Below, piece by piece: positions 1 through 12,364 of a stretch of DNA of 64,000 nt. The position numbers were made by a program, and so were the translations under genes. The first letter of the stretch is position 1. Every line of letters begins with the position of its first letter. The stretch is from Archilochus colubris (taxonomy: Eukaryota > Chordata > Aves > Apodiformes > Trochilidae): the NCBI GenBank assembly GCA_023079485.1, contig CM041084.1:66187709-66251708 (forward strand), in the 5' to 3' direction. The notes below the pieces were generated by a model that made no database searches, was not told the DNA's origin, and saw only the letters and a program-made list of their open reading frames with translations.

Positions 1-3000
1 AGCAGTTTCTACCTAAGTTATCCTTGCTGGTACAGTTTCAAACAATGACTTATAAAGAAAGTACTGAGGCCAAAATATAGCATGCCAAAACCAAGGGTCA
101 AAGAGGTCCATGAATGCATCTATGCTGGAGTGCTCTCCACCTCTCTTGGTACTCTTGGTACTTGGTACAGCTCTGTAGGATAACACAACCTCAGAATTAT
201 CCACCTGCATTAAAACAGCACAGCATTTCTTATTTTTGAAGTGCTAAAGAGGAATGAGGCTTATCTATGTGCACACCAACAGTTGTGACAGAGATGGAAT
301 AGTATGAAATTTCACAGTGCTGCATGGAGACTAGTTGCCATTCATCCTTGAAGTTGCTTCCAGTAACAATAGTCAGCTACTAGGAAAAAACTTCCTCTCC
401 TCACAATGAACTCATTTTTGTCTCACAAGTGATATGAATTTCAAACAACATTTAGTGTTCAAACGCATCCATTCTTTTAAGTTTGTAATGTCACCAACAC
501 CCTCTTCCCACAAAAGGCTGACCACGTGTAGAGAACAACATGCTTCACAAAAATGAAGTCAGCAGGATTATTCCCTACTATATAAGGAGAGAAAAAATAG
601 AAAGTGAATTCCTAAAGTTGCTTAAGTAGGCATTGGCAAAAACAGGAATGAAACTTAAGGGGCTTTTTCTGGTGTGTTTTTTCTTTTACATCCTGTACAA
701 TGTACTTTCACTCAGTCACATTCCTGCTCCGTACAAAACTTAAGTCTTTTTCTAGTCCTTTCTACTTCTGCTAATGACTGCAATGATATCCCTACACTTT
801 TTCTTGGCTATTTTATCTCCACAATGCCAATGTGCAGAACTGTCATAAGAACAGTAACTGGGCAATAAACATGCAATATTCTAAGTAGCTGGATTAATTT
901 TTACTCAAAGCCCACTTCCTTTTGTTTTGACTTTAATGCTCATGCATTAGCTGGAATGATTTAAGATTGAGACAGGTGTCCCACCACCTGACATCACGCA
1001 CTGAAAAGTAAGGATGTGCTGGCAAAGGGAGAGATCTGGTGACCAGCCTGGCTGAACCACAAGCTGCATGTGCCATCATGTGAAACAATTCAGCCAGAGT
1101 CCAGGAGACCATTCCCATGGCATTTAAGCCTTCCGTACCTTCTAGGTCAGGTAACACCTAGACACAATACCATTTTCCACCTGGGAGTATTTTCAGAAAC
1201 AAGATCTCACAGCAGTTACCCTGGCAAAACTGGAGGCAGATGACAACAGACACCAGTGGTCAGGGTGTCCTGACACTTGCATTCCTGGACTTGAGCTCTT
1301 CTGTAGCTGTGCCTGTTACTGATCTAACTGTACAAAACAACAACTTTCCATGGTGGCATTCAACCCCTAGCCAATTTGACTTTACAAGTTTCAGCAAAAC
1401 GTGGGTAGGCTTTTTTGAAGAACAAGGCAGACTGCAAATGGCTTTTGGTTTTCTTTGTTTGCAAGTACCACAGAAGCACATTACCCTGGGGCTAGAGAAC
1501 TGCTTTTGCTGTCCTTGTGAAAATATGCCTGGGATTTGGCAAGTTACAAGGTTTAATATTTTATATCACTGTTTGGACATGCTCTCTAAGAGGTCAAAAA
1601 ACTTAATATGCACTGAATCCATTCATGGCAACAGGCATCCACTAGTTCTGGTCACCGGGTCAGCTCAGTGACTGAGGCAAACAGTGCCTTTCACACTCTG
1701 CAATGTCTCTTATTTCTTCTCTCCTGTAAGAGAGGAAGGCAACTTCTGTAACTACAGGCAATGCCACATGGAACCAAAGGTGATTAAAAAGTTGCCGTAA
1801 CACTCACTAAGATACAGGCTTTTACCATGTTCAAACTGCTTAAATATCTATACTGAGAAGTGATATTAAAGTATGTCTCTGAGAAATAAGATAAACGGTA
1901 ATGTTACCACCATCTTCCTCCTCTCCTCAGGAAGATAGACAGACATGAAAGACAGCACGCATGTATCCTTGCTGCTTTGAGGAAGGAAAAATTAAAAAGC
2001 CTTTAGCTGTCAGTACAGGCAGTGCTGTAAGAAATCTCCTGGAGGAGAAGGAGAGGAAATATAAACGGTATGATCTGGTTACAGTGAGATCCAACAGAGG
2101 AATTTTACAGTGCATGTATTTTTTTAAAAGCCACACGTTTTACTTTAATCCGATTCCATTGTACTTTCCAAAGGAAAGAGGAGAAACCTCACACAGCGCC
2201 TCGAGAGGCATCTCCCCAGGAAATCCTCAAGTCTCCTTTGCTTGCACTGCTGATGTTGCTCAGAGCTGTCTGTCAGGCGACCTTTACAAGCACATTACCA
2301 TGTTTGACAGCAACGCTCTGCCACAAAAGTTTCCAGGGAAGTTACTCCGCTTGGAGAGGTTTCTCATTTTCCCTATTGGCTGCACGGCGTTTCAGTGCTC
2401 TGCTAATTATATCAACACTCAGATACAAACTCACCAAAATAGATGGTGTCCTGAGGCCCCAGCTGCAGGGTAACAGACATCTTCTTTAAATAATCCAGGT
2501 AGAGAGGTGAACGGGGTCAGAAAGCACCCCGGGGCCACCTCCTACTGCTAATGGGGACTGCAGACAGCCTTGCTAGGACCAGCTCATGTCACTAATTAGG
2601 CTGCAGGTCCTAGGGCTTCAAAAGGGACAGAGACTGACCAGGGAGGGTAATGCCATGAAGGCAATGCAGTGCAACAGCTCATTGTCAGTGGGACAAAGGG
2701 CCCTATGTGCTCCCAAGAGCAGGGCAGTTCTTACCGTAATTAGGAGACAAAGATGCACGATTTAGGATTTTACATAATCAAGAGATACTCTCCCAAGAGG
2801 GAGCCCCTCTCACACAATCAGTGGATTAAGTATTGTTTATTCTGTGGCAAGTAAACAATAAGGTGCTCCCCTGCTCAGCGCTTTACATGAAAAAAGCAGT
2901 AGTGGGGAAGGCAATGAGGGGTGTCATTTCATCTGACTTTGAACAGCTAACCCTGTGATTTGAAGTTGTTCATTTGCCAATATCGGGAAGGGCAGTGGCC

Positions 3001-5838
3001 CACCCTGTAAATTAGCAGCTCACACACTGATCCAGAGCCGCCAGACAGCCTTACCTCTCTGCTGCTTAGCAGAGGGGGGCCAGGATAGACAGACTCTGGT
3101 GGGCAAGAGGCTGTATTTACACAACTACAATGCACTACAATGACAGGATTAAGGGACCAGAAGCAAGCCACAAGAAGCTACCGCACACCCCGGGCACTTC
3201 GCTGCTGCTGGGGATGAATCCCTGCATGGTGGTTGGTACCACTGTCAAGGCAAATGTACACTGGTGCATCGCTCCAGAGATGGTGCATGCAATAATTTTT
3301 ATACTAGCTATTGGGGGAGCAAAAATGAGTCAGATGTTTGCCCTGTGGTTTACAAAGAAAGGCATGGCTAGGCAGATCAAACATCACAGTCTGTGCGGGG
3401 CTACCCGAAGTGGTAGCTCCAAACTTACTGTCAGACCCAAAGCATCAGGCTCTGGGATGCACAGGGTCTGATACCTGCCTTACAGAAGTCCAGCTCCAGT
3501 GACTCTACTTTTACGGGACTGGCTATCTCAAGAGACTGAGGGTGTTCTTCTCACTGCCCTTTGCTTAGAACACCGCTGCTACACTTTTTTGTTTGTTTGA
3601 ACTTTAAGGAGAGTTCTTCCTCCTTGTCTCCTACAATAAGGAAACACAAGGATTTGATGAATGCAGTTTACTCCTCCTCCATGAGCTTACCCATACATAC
3701 ACACGTCTCCTGGCTCTGATACTCCAGCAAAATATTCTATTTTCTTCATCTCCTTCACACAAAACCCCACCCTAACTGGGAGGAATCATTTCAGTCACAT
3801 AAACCGAGGACTGAAAATGTCCCACCACATTCAGCCTATCTTGCTGAATCCTACAATATTGCAGAACCCTGGGAACCAGAGGACTGCAGCCTCTGACTGC
3901 CAAGGATTTTAACCCATTTCTTTCAGGATGAAAGATGAAACTTTTAAGGCGACACCTTTAACAGCAGCCTAGACTGCTCTGCTTACTGGAGGATTTTCTG
4001 TGAGGCTGGGCCAAGCAGATAGTGTCATTTGACTTGTCTAGACTAGGACAAAAGGTGCGTTTTAAATCAGACAGGCAGAGCAAGTTCCACTTGAATATGT
4101 TAGGTGACCAGGCAGAGCTACAGCTTCCTTGTACTGCCCTATCTCCACTGACATGTCTTAAATTGCTAAAGCAAATATCTGACAAACCCCTTTACCATCA
4201 TCTGCACAAGCCCATGAAGAGTAGCATCCAGGCATCACCCTGAACTCACGCCACAGAGCTTGACAATCACAGCTTTCATTTAGGGGCACGCTGCAGTCTT
4301 CATTGCTCAACATAATCAGGGGTAGCAAAACCATTTCAGGAGAGAGAATAGGCAAGTGTCCTAATCCTAGAGAAAGAGCTGCAGGAAGAGGAACAGCACG
4401 TTTGCACAGCCAGTGTGTCCTTCTGCCTTGCTGCCAATGACTGCAAAGCTGCGAAGCTAGAAGGGTATCTATTCTGTTATCTTTTATCTATCATGCAAAG
4501 CAAGCAAATCCACCTCACAAATCTCCTCCACGGCATATAACTTTGCAAAGAAGTCATCTCTTCAGAGAAGCTTCAAAATGAGGCTAACACCAGGGTAAGC
4601 CTAACATGGCAGCTACTTTCTCTAAAGTGCAAAGTGTATGGCAAAATTATCTTCAGTTCCATTTTATGAGTGTTACAGAGCTCTTACCCAAGAACAGCTG
4701 TTTCAGTTTTGCTCTATAATGAAAATTTTCTTCATTTACTTCAGAAACAGCAAACTCCATTTAATCAACTACAATTCACTGGACAAAGTTTAAGAAAAAG
4801 CTTTCCAAATCTTTTGCCAATAATTACAGCACTTACAATGCCTTAAAAAATTATTTCACAGATATTTACCAAGGTCTTCTAATCTTTTTAGAAATGGAAA
4901 ATTTAATAGAATTAATCCCATTTAATAGAATGGGATGGCTCTGCTCCATCCCATTCTATTAAGACAGTGTATTCAGTAAAGAGAGTTGACTCGTCAGATA
5001 CTGAATTATGCATCCCTCTGAATTAGAGAGTCCAATGTCCTACAGTAATCTAAAAATGCTGACAAGTTTCTAGAAATGGACAGTCTGCTTTTCTAAAATA
5101 GTAGCTTTTCTTCATGTTTAAACTAAACTTGAAATATCTCTTCTATATCTTCAAGTATCTGGTTCTGCATTTTTCTGTGGTAAAAATCAGTTTCATAAAA
5201 GTTTCAGGAGTCCCAGGAACAATTACTTGAACTGAAACACAATACCCAAACACCTTCTCAAAAAATTATTAAATATTTTTTCCTTTTTAAGAGAAGCTGA
5301 CTTAAACCAAAATCCCTATCATTCCCAAGCCTCAATAGGAAGAAAATAACACATAGTGTAACACATCTTATTGCAAGTCTAAAACTAGGAATTCCTCTGT
5401 TTTCATTCACTCCCACAACAGACAACAAAACCCAGCTGCCTTCTTATCCGCAAACAGGAGAATGTCTCAAGTTGGTACCTGAACACTTTTATCAAGTTTT
5501 GCTTAATATTTTAAGCATTAACTTGTTAAAATTTTGCAGTGTTTTTATTTTACAGTGTTATGTAACAGCAGTGATAGGTTTAGAAGGGAAGAAGGGGTGC
5601 TTTAATTTTTTCTACAAACATTCCCAGCTATTAACTGGCAAGATTTTCTGTATTTGTGAAAAAATAATACCAGAGCACTCTGGTGACTTATGATGAAACA
5701 GAAACATGTTTAAAATCTGTTCAAAATCATGAAGGGGGAGCAGTTAACAGTGTGGGGGGCTGAATGGCTCCCTGCTCTTCCCAGCAGGCTCCCTCGGGCC
5801 ATCTGGTGACCAGAAATGCCCTGAGAACTGTTTCTTAC
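1..5838 (-). other. RREB1 intron after exon F (partial)
   Basis: This is the intron following exon F, cut by the window edge. I see no further RREB1 exon on the minus strand and no convincing gene on the plus strand. Open frames here, including a 170-codon one at 1961-2473, have no family resemblance and no supporting splice structure. The one distinctive element is a perfect 17-bp inverted repeat at 4922-4962. Confidence 0.8.
4922..4962. repeat. Perfect 17-bp inverted repeat with 7-nt loop
   Basis: The left arm is 4922-4938, the loop is CTCTGCT at 4939-4945 and the right arm is 4946-4962. The arms are exact reverse complements and the match ends at both sides. A related piece, TTTAATAGAATTAATCCCA, lies just upstream, so the arms may have formed by local template switching. 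It lies in the RREB1 intron; no function is evident. Confidence 0.9.
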
Positions 5839-5978
5839 CTCAGTGAATTATCTGGATGTGTCTCCATGTGGGACTCCAGCCCATACTTGCAAAAAAACTC
5901 TTTGAAACACACTGGACAATGATAAACTTCCTCCTCAGCCTTCTTATCCCCTTCACCAGAGTGGCCATCCTCGACAAC
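5839..5978 (-). CDS. RREB1: RREB1 coding exon F (zinc finger 4); gene continues left of the window
   Basis: This 140-nt exon has the acceptor ttccctctctctgaag and the strong donor CTGAG|GTAAGA. It encodes [20 protein letters not shown], then finger 4 with Cys 262, Cys 265, His 278 and His 282, then PDNSL plus two bases of an Arg codon. Human RREB1 has Met-Val where this protein has Val-Val at the exon start. The next residues in RREB1 begin another Cys-containing finger, but no exon coding for them appears between here and position 1, so the next exon must lie outside the window. The full human protein is about 1,700 residues, so this window holds roughly the first sixth. Confidence 0.96.
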
Positions 5979-7125
5979 CTTCAGAGAGAGGGAAAAAAAC
6001 CTCACTACACCGTATTTTAAGTAACAAACCAACCATGTAAGCCATTTGAAGTCCTCTTAAAAGCGAAACAGTGAACTTCATCCATAATTTTGATGCAGGT
6101 GACCAGAAATCATGCATTTTGACAACAGAGTGAGTGACAAAGCCTCTGCACATGTGTGAGAACATACATGATCGAAAAGAAGGCTCCGCAGGAGATCAAA
6201 TGAGTGTGTGCCTAGGTCACAGGTTCGTCAGTACTAAGAAACTGCAGTTTGAACAGCTTCTAAACCCCTGTGAGTTTATATACCACTGAACTAGCATTCT
6301 TCCCCCTTCAGGAAACCAGGCAAGCTGTCAGCCCCAATTATTCATGCCACTGAGATACTGCCAACTCCTAACTCAAGCGGTCCAGGGAAAAGCAGTGAAC
6401 TTCTGCATGTTTTCTATAGCCCTCTTCTGATTGCTGGGAGGAAAGCATGCACAGAAACAAGGGATACTAGCTCGCCATTTAGAGACAGCAAGCTGAAAGG
6501 GTCAAGTTCGGTTTGGCAGCCACCATATATTTTGTATTAAAGTCTGAAATGTACTAAAATACTGCATAAACAAAAACCTAATGAAAAATGTCTAGCCTTC
6601 AAATAAGTATTTCTCTTGGAACTCCAATAATGCATGATTATGCTACAAGGCAAGAGAAATGTACTACAGATTTTTTCTGCTCCGCATCAAGACAATACCA
6701 GACCTCAGTTATTGCTATGTTTGAAGCAAGCTCTGTTCTTTTTAAAAAAAATTCAAATTACTATCCTGCAATACTACTAGGAAGTAACTGGGAGAAAAAA
6801 ACCCTAGGCAAAAAGATTCATTAGCGAAAGAATAGTTTATCCTCTTGTCATCCGCTATCAATTATCAAAATGATAAGCAAAACAAAAAATATAAACAATA
6901 AATAATTGAAAAAAATTATAATTTTTTTCAATCTCAGAAATCAGAAATTAATTTTCAATCTCAAACAACAGTGTTGGCCACACAAGAAAATCATGGCATC
7001 TTAACTATATACAGGGCTGAAACAAGACCACATTTTAATATTCCCACACTGACTGCATGAACACAACAGCTGAGAGTTTTAGAAGGTAGCCAAGAAACTC
7101 TTTTGTTTCATGGCCCAGAAAGAAC
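5979..7125 (-). other. RREB1 intron E-F
   Basis: This 1147-bp intron has a weak GTTCTT donor and a normal pyrimidine-rich acceptor ending gaag. It contains an A/T-rich stretch near 6880-6960 with many A and T runs. No gene or RNA is recognised inside it. Confidence 0.85.
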
Positions 7126-7270
7126 CTTTTTTGCAGGTGTCCTCTCCTCTCTGTCCATCTCAGCATCATGACTGAACTTCCGTTTCGATGATAATCGCCT
7201 GCGCTTCAGCGGCGATGGGGGCGTTGTGCTTGCTGTGCTGTTGGGATCCTTCTCATGAATCTTCATGTGC
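7126..7270 (-). CDS. RREB1: RREB1 coding exon E (finger 3 end, NLS-like basic segment)
   Basis: This 145-nt exon lies about 18.3 kb downstream of exon D. The acceptor cctcctgctcag has a good pyrimidine tract. It supplies the last G of Arg 193 and the two His ligands of finger 3 (194 and 198). It then encodes a Ser/Thr/Pro stretch, a basic cluster around residues 215-224 ([10 protein letters not shown]) that is a plausible nuclear localisation signal, and the segment [16 protein letters not shown]. The match to recalled human RREB1 is very close. The donor, AAAAAG|GTTCTT, is weak: it has GT but lacks the usual A/G at +3 and G at +5. The reading frame meets TGA 19 nt into the intron, and no other GT within the exon gives a better donor. 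Confidence 0.95.
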
Positions 7271-8562
7271 CTGAGCAGGAGGAGGAAGAAGACACTGTCA
7301 GCAGGCAAACTGGGGCAGAAAGTCCACCTCAGTTTTAAACCCAACACTACTTCTAAGGTTTGATTTTACAGGATACCAGCAGAGATCCCATAAACCAGAC
7401 TGCATTTCAGAAAGACGGCTTGGGGCATGATCCAGCACGGGCCCTTTGCACCACCCAGGACTGTGCCAGGCTGCAGCAAGGAGACTGGATGCTCTCCCCC
7501 AACCCTCAACCCACAGCACAGCAATTGTACCACTCCTCTTGGCCCTGAGAGCATTCTGCCCACCTCTCATCATCCAACAGGTTTCCTGTTTCTGCATAAT
7601 ACTGCACAGTAAACTACAGGCCTGGCCTTCCAGTCTTGTGGCAGTCTGGTAAGTGAAAACCTGCAGCTCAGCATCCACTTCTCTCAGTGCAAAAGGGAAG
7701 CTGCTTTCCCTTTTATCATTTCACAGTACCCCAAATGAATCAGTATACGCCAACATCAGAGCAACACTTCTTAAATACATTTGTTTCCTTCTCATCCTTA
7801 ACACATTAGTGCACCCCAGTATCAAATTTCAACTGCAACTTTGAAGTCAAAAATTTATCTGGTCATACTCTTAAGCTGCAGCAGGTTTGGCTTGCTAAAC
7901 ACTGTATTGCCAAAGCATGTTCACAAACCTGCCTCCCCAGGAAAACAACTACTGACTGTCACAAAGAGACTGAAAAGTGGAGAGGGACAAAACAGCTCAG
8001 GAAGCAATGTTACGAATATCTGTACAGTTGATCCACTTGCCTCTTTGTTTTTCATATTTGCAACCTGAGGAAGACACTGCCTTCTACTTCCAAGCTCAAA
8101 CTGTATACTTATTATTTATTTATTTAATCTAGGGCCACTAGCCTCACTTCAAATTTACAGTGCTCAGGGAAAAAAAAATCAAACTGAAGCCCCAAAAAAC
8201 AGTGGAATTTTTTGCTTCTAATAGATAGAAATGGTAGTGCAGGAGAAAGTCTTTTAGGACTGATTTCAAAGCAGCACAAGAAAGACAGTATTCATGGAAT
8301 CTGGACACATCCTTTCGAAGTCACACCCCCAACTCAGCTCAAGACCGTGCCATTTAGCTTGACTGCACACCACCACATTCAAACATGAGAAAATATTGTA
8401 ACCTAGGCGAGTGTCACGTGCTCGTAACTGCTTGGGTGTTAAGACATAAAATTGGTTTTAGTTTTGCCAAGGGCATGATGCTTAAACATTACACATTGGA
8501 CCAAACAGACCCATGGGCAGACTCCACTGGAGCTGCTGGGAGGACAGTGTCCTCACACTATA

Positions 8563-8638
8563 TTTTTTTTTTTTTTTTATGTTTTTTGTCACAATCTCTG
8601 AACCTTTTTTTCTTCTTCTTTTTTTTTTTTTTTTTTTT
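8563..8638. repeat. Two T-rich runs
   Basis: A run of 16 T (8563-8578) is followed by a T-rich tract with C interruptions (8605-8638). On the RREB1 sense strand these are A-runs. They could be decayed retroposon tails, but no recognisable element body adjoins them. Confidence 0.85.
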
Positions 8639-11164
8639 CCATCTAAACTACCATCTCAAACTACAGCCAGATGCCAGAGGGTGTCATGTGGGAACAGCCT
8701 TAAGCCAAAATCATCACATGTGGCAGAACCAATGTGAGAATAAAATGGCTGTTCAGCTACTGCCTGTTCTGAACACCCGGCACAGCTGGGGCTACTCGGA
8801 GGAGCTTACTCATCTCCCCAGTAACCCTCACTTGTAACACAAATGGTGGATGGACACTGGTGACACCTCTCAGTCACACCATGAAAGGTTCAAGGAGTAG
8901 AGAGCATCTGTGTGCAGATGTGCCCATCAGGTTTGGCACAGCATCATGGAAACATTGCTAAAATTGTCTGACCTCTTTCCCTGCTGATTGCCCCACTGGG
9001 AGCTCCAAGGGTTTGGCTCCCTCCAGGCTCAACAGGACCCCAGGAGAAGATGAAGAGCTGACAGGCTCTGGAGTGCAGTGCACTCCCCTGTCCTGCTCCT
9101 CTGGTAGCCCCACCACCATATAGCCACCACAGCTAACTGATTTATCTGCATTAATTCAGTGCTACTTTGTCTCACAAAATCTGTGAAGAAGACACCTACA
9201 AGTACTGTACTGCCTCATTTTCTTTATTCTTTTTTTGGTCTTTCCCCCCTCACCTATAGCACTCATGTAACTTTTTCTGCTAGCTAAGTCAATCCCAGAG
9301 CTTCCTATGGGTGATAATCAGTCTGAGGAGCAGTTGTCTGTATTTATGCAAGAATAAGGGAGAAGAAACCAGCTATTTTTCTCAAGGGTTTCTGTCCACA
9401 ACAGTTGAAGATAAAACTTCAAAAGCATATGGGAACAGCAAAACATAGTATTCAGTTGCATGGGCAAAGCAAAACCTGGAAGGTGGTTTGGTTTTTTTGT
9501 TGTTTTTTGGGTGTTTTTTTTGCTAAAGGCTGATTTCCAGTTTAGATGAGCTCTTGCAAGTGAGACAGAGGCTTTTGCATGTGTCTATCCCCCATCTAAA
9601 CACACATGCACATGCTTAAAGTTCTGCCAGACTGGCTGATGCACAGCTAACATTATTTGGCCAGTTAATATTCAGAGACCTAGAGAGCAACAGAAGTCAA
9701 GCTAAATCACATCCACCCACAAAACAAACAAATGCTATGCATTAAGAGTGGGACTTTTTGCTCCTGTATTATTTTAAAGTCTCCTTTCTGCTGGAAAAAC
9801 AGAATGAAGAACTCATGCTTAGTAGCTACCCGTGCAAAACAGCTTCCCCGTGGTTGAGAGTTCTTTCTTCTTGCCTTCTGTCCACCTGTTGAACTCTGCC
9901 TACTTAGATGGAGCTGCTTCTACTTGACAGGGGTGCAATTGCACATCCAGAGTGTACTAACAGGAGAAAACTGTTGAGACCTCTAGGTTAGTGCCAGTCC
10001 AACTTGACACCTCTGCTTGGCTTAACTACTGTATTCAAATACACTGGCTCCTCCAAGTACCAAAAGCAGTCCAGCTGTGTCTGCAATATAGTATCTATAC
10101 TAGTAAGGCAGGGTTTGCTAACGTGGGTGCTGCACCAGTAACAGGGCTTCCTTGTGTCTGGTGCCAAAGCCATCAGCTGCCCCCACCTTGCAGTTCTCCT
10201 TCCTGCAATATGCACAATTTCACCATGCCCTAAAAGCCAGAGCAGAATCTGTACCCACAGCAAGGAATGTGGTAATCCCTTTGTGTTTAAGTTTTGCATA
10301 TTTGAAAGGAAGCAGACCTAGCTATTGGGCTATAAACAGGAAGACACTCTGACTGCACCTTTGACTTTTACTGCATAGGTCAAATATCAGAGCCACTGTG
10401 ATAGCTCTCTGCATGCGATCATTAAGGAAAAAAGAAAAAAATCTGAAACCAAAGCAGCAGGTTCCAGAGTTCTCAAGGAGAGTTACAACCTGTCCACAGA
10501 ACAGCCAGCAGGTTTGTTCCTTTGGCAGGTTAAGCAAGTTTCACTACATCAAATCAAGGGTGGAGAAGAAAAATATTACTAGAGCTACAGTTCAAGATAA
10601 GCTGGAAGATAAAACTGAGAAGGACAAAGGATAGACATAATCGTCATCCCTCTTTTACTTTGCAACATGGATGGCATTCTGTCTCAAGAAAACATTTTTC
10701 ACCCAACTTGGCAGAACTGTACCAGATGCCAAATCACATCCACATCCACAACCTCTCTTCTAACCACTCCTGTCAGTAAAGTTTCTTTTATTTAAAAAGT
10801 TTACTAACTATATTAAGGTGGATGGGGGCAGAGGGAAGAGTATTTGTGTTCTTACCCTCCTTCAGAAGAGTTTGACTTGATTAGATCTTACTTGTAACAC
10901 TGAAAATGCTCAACCTCACAGTTTAGCCTGCCAAGATGCAAGGAGAACAGGAACAAAGCTGTGCTTATATGTTATTTTCCTATTGTGACTGTAACAACAC
11001 ATTTTGGCCTCACAACACTGGCATAGTTTGAATATGAAAGCCAGGCTTGTAAGCCAGCCAGGTTTTCAGCATCTTACAATGATGAAGAAAAATTATATGA
11101 TATGCATCAGTTCCTAAAAGAAAAAAAGATATAAAACACCTGACACTTTAAGTGAGAATGTGGT

Positions 11165-11187
11165 AAAAAAAAAAAAAAAAAAAAAAA
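11165..11187. repeat. Poly-A run of 23
   Basis: An uninterrupted A-run on the plus strand, with no recognised retroposon body upstream and no clear target-site duplication seen. Confidence 0.9.
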
Positions 11188-12336
11188 GATTGGCAAATAA
11201 GAATATGCAGAGAAATGCTCATATTCATTCACAGATACAGTTTACAATAATGTGTGCTAGAAGCTTTGAAGCGACCACTACTGCAGCTCAGAAGAGAGCC
11301 AGAGCCACAGCAGAAGACACTTCGCACTTTTTTCTACTTTGAATCAATGAATTGTGACTCTGAGACAATCTATAAAGCAACCCAAAAAAAGCAGAAAAGC
11401 TTAGGAAGGTACAGAGAGCCCTGAAACCTGCATTTCATACGATGCTTATTAATATTCCCAGCATACATACACTTGGACAGTACTGAGGGTGGAACACTAA
11501 AATGCAATCACAATACTCAGGATGAAAGGAAGGAGGTAGAAACTTTGTGCTTAATACTAGGGAGGTCTCCTTTGCACTAAGTGCTAGGCAGCCTTGATTA
11601 ACCTCTCAGAGAAAGAGGTGGAACCCCAGTTAAAATGAGGTCAGATGGCGAGCCAGAAGAATTTACAAAGAATAATCCTGAAATGCAAAGAGGAAATTAA
11701 GTCTTTCCTAAACAAGGTCTGTTCTGCCTCTGAACTAAACTTTTAATGTTTAAGAACTGCTATGCAAAAAATGCAGTTGACTTGCTACACACTATGATTT
11801 TTGCAGCACAGCTGTACATGGAAAAGTCCTCAATGTCATCTCTTCCCCCCACCTTGCATAAAGAATTTCAGAGGTGAGCCAAAAGGATCCAGCTGTGTTA
11901 TGAGTGTGTGCCAGTCATTGCTCCCCGCAAAATCATATCTCTCAAGGGCCTGGCTGCCTTTCATTCCATCCTCCTGGTGAGAATCACCTTCCTCTTCCCC
12001 TCTTCTACAGCTTTCCTCTCCCCTCAGGAGAAGTCACGTGAACAGGATGACTAAGATGATACTGGACAAGAATTTCCCCAGCTTCTTTCCTCTTTTATTT
12101 TTTCTTCTTCTTTTTTAAAACAAATAGTTAGAAAACGTTTTCAGCCTCACAATGTAATGCAGAGAATAATTACAGAAGGGCAACTGTTCCACCAGAAGTG
12201 TAACAAGCAAATACTTCGCTATTTGTCATTGAAGATGAGACTTTTGTAATAATAAACAAATGCAGAACTCAAGTGCCTTACTCTTTTTTCTTCTAATGGA
12301 TATTATTGGATGTGTGCCTAAGGGAGAAGACTCAAG

Positions 12337-12364
12337 GGGAGTGGGGGGGGAGGGGAGGGGGGGG
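12337..12364 (+). repeat. G-rich cluster, G-quadruplex candidate
   Basis: Runs of 4, 8, 4 and 8 G separated by one to three bases meet the usual G3+ pattern for an intramolecular quadruplex. The G-rich strand is the template strand of RREB1. Folding is inferred from the pattern only. Confidence 0.75.

Noticed and set aside
1961..2473. A 170-codon plus-strand frame
   Set aside because: Composition and sequence look random, and it overlaps other frames; no homology recognised.
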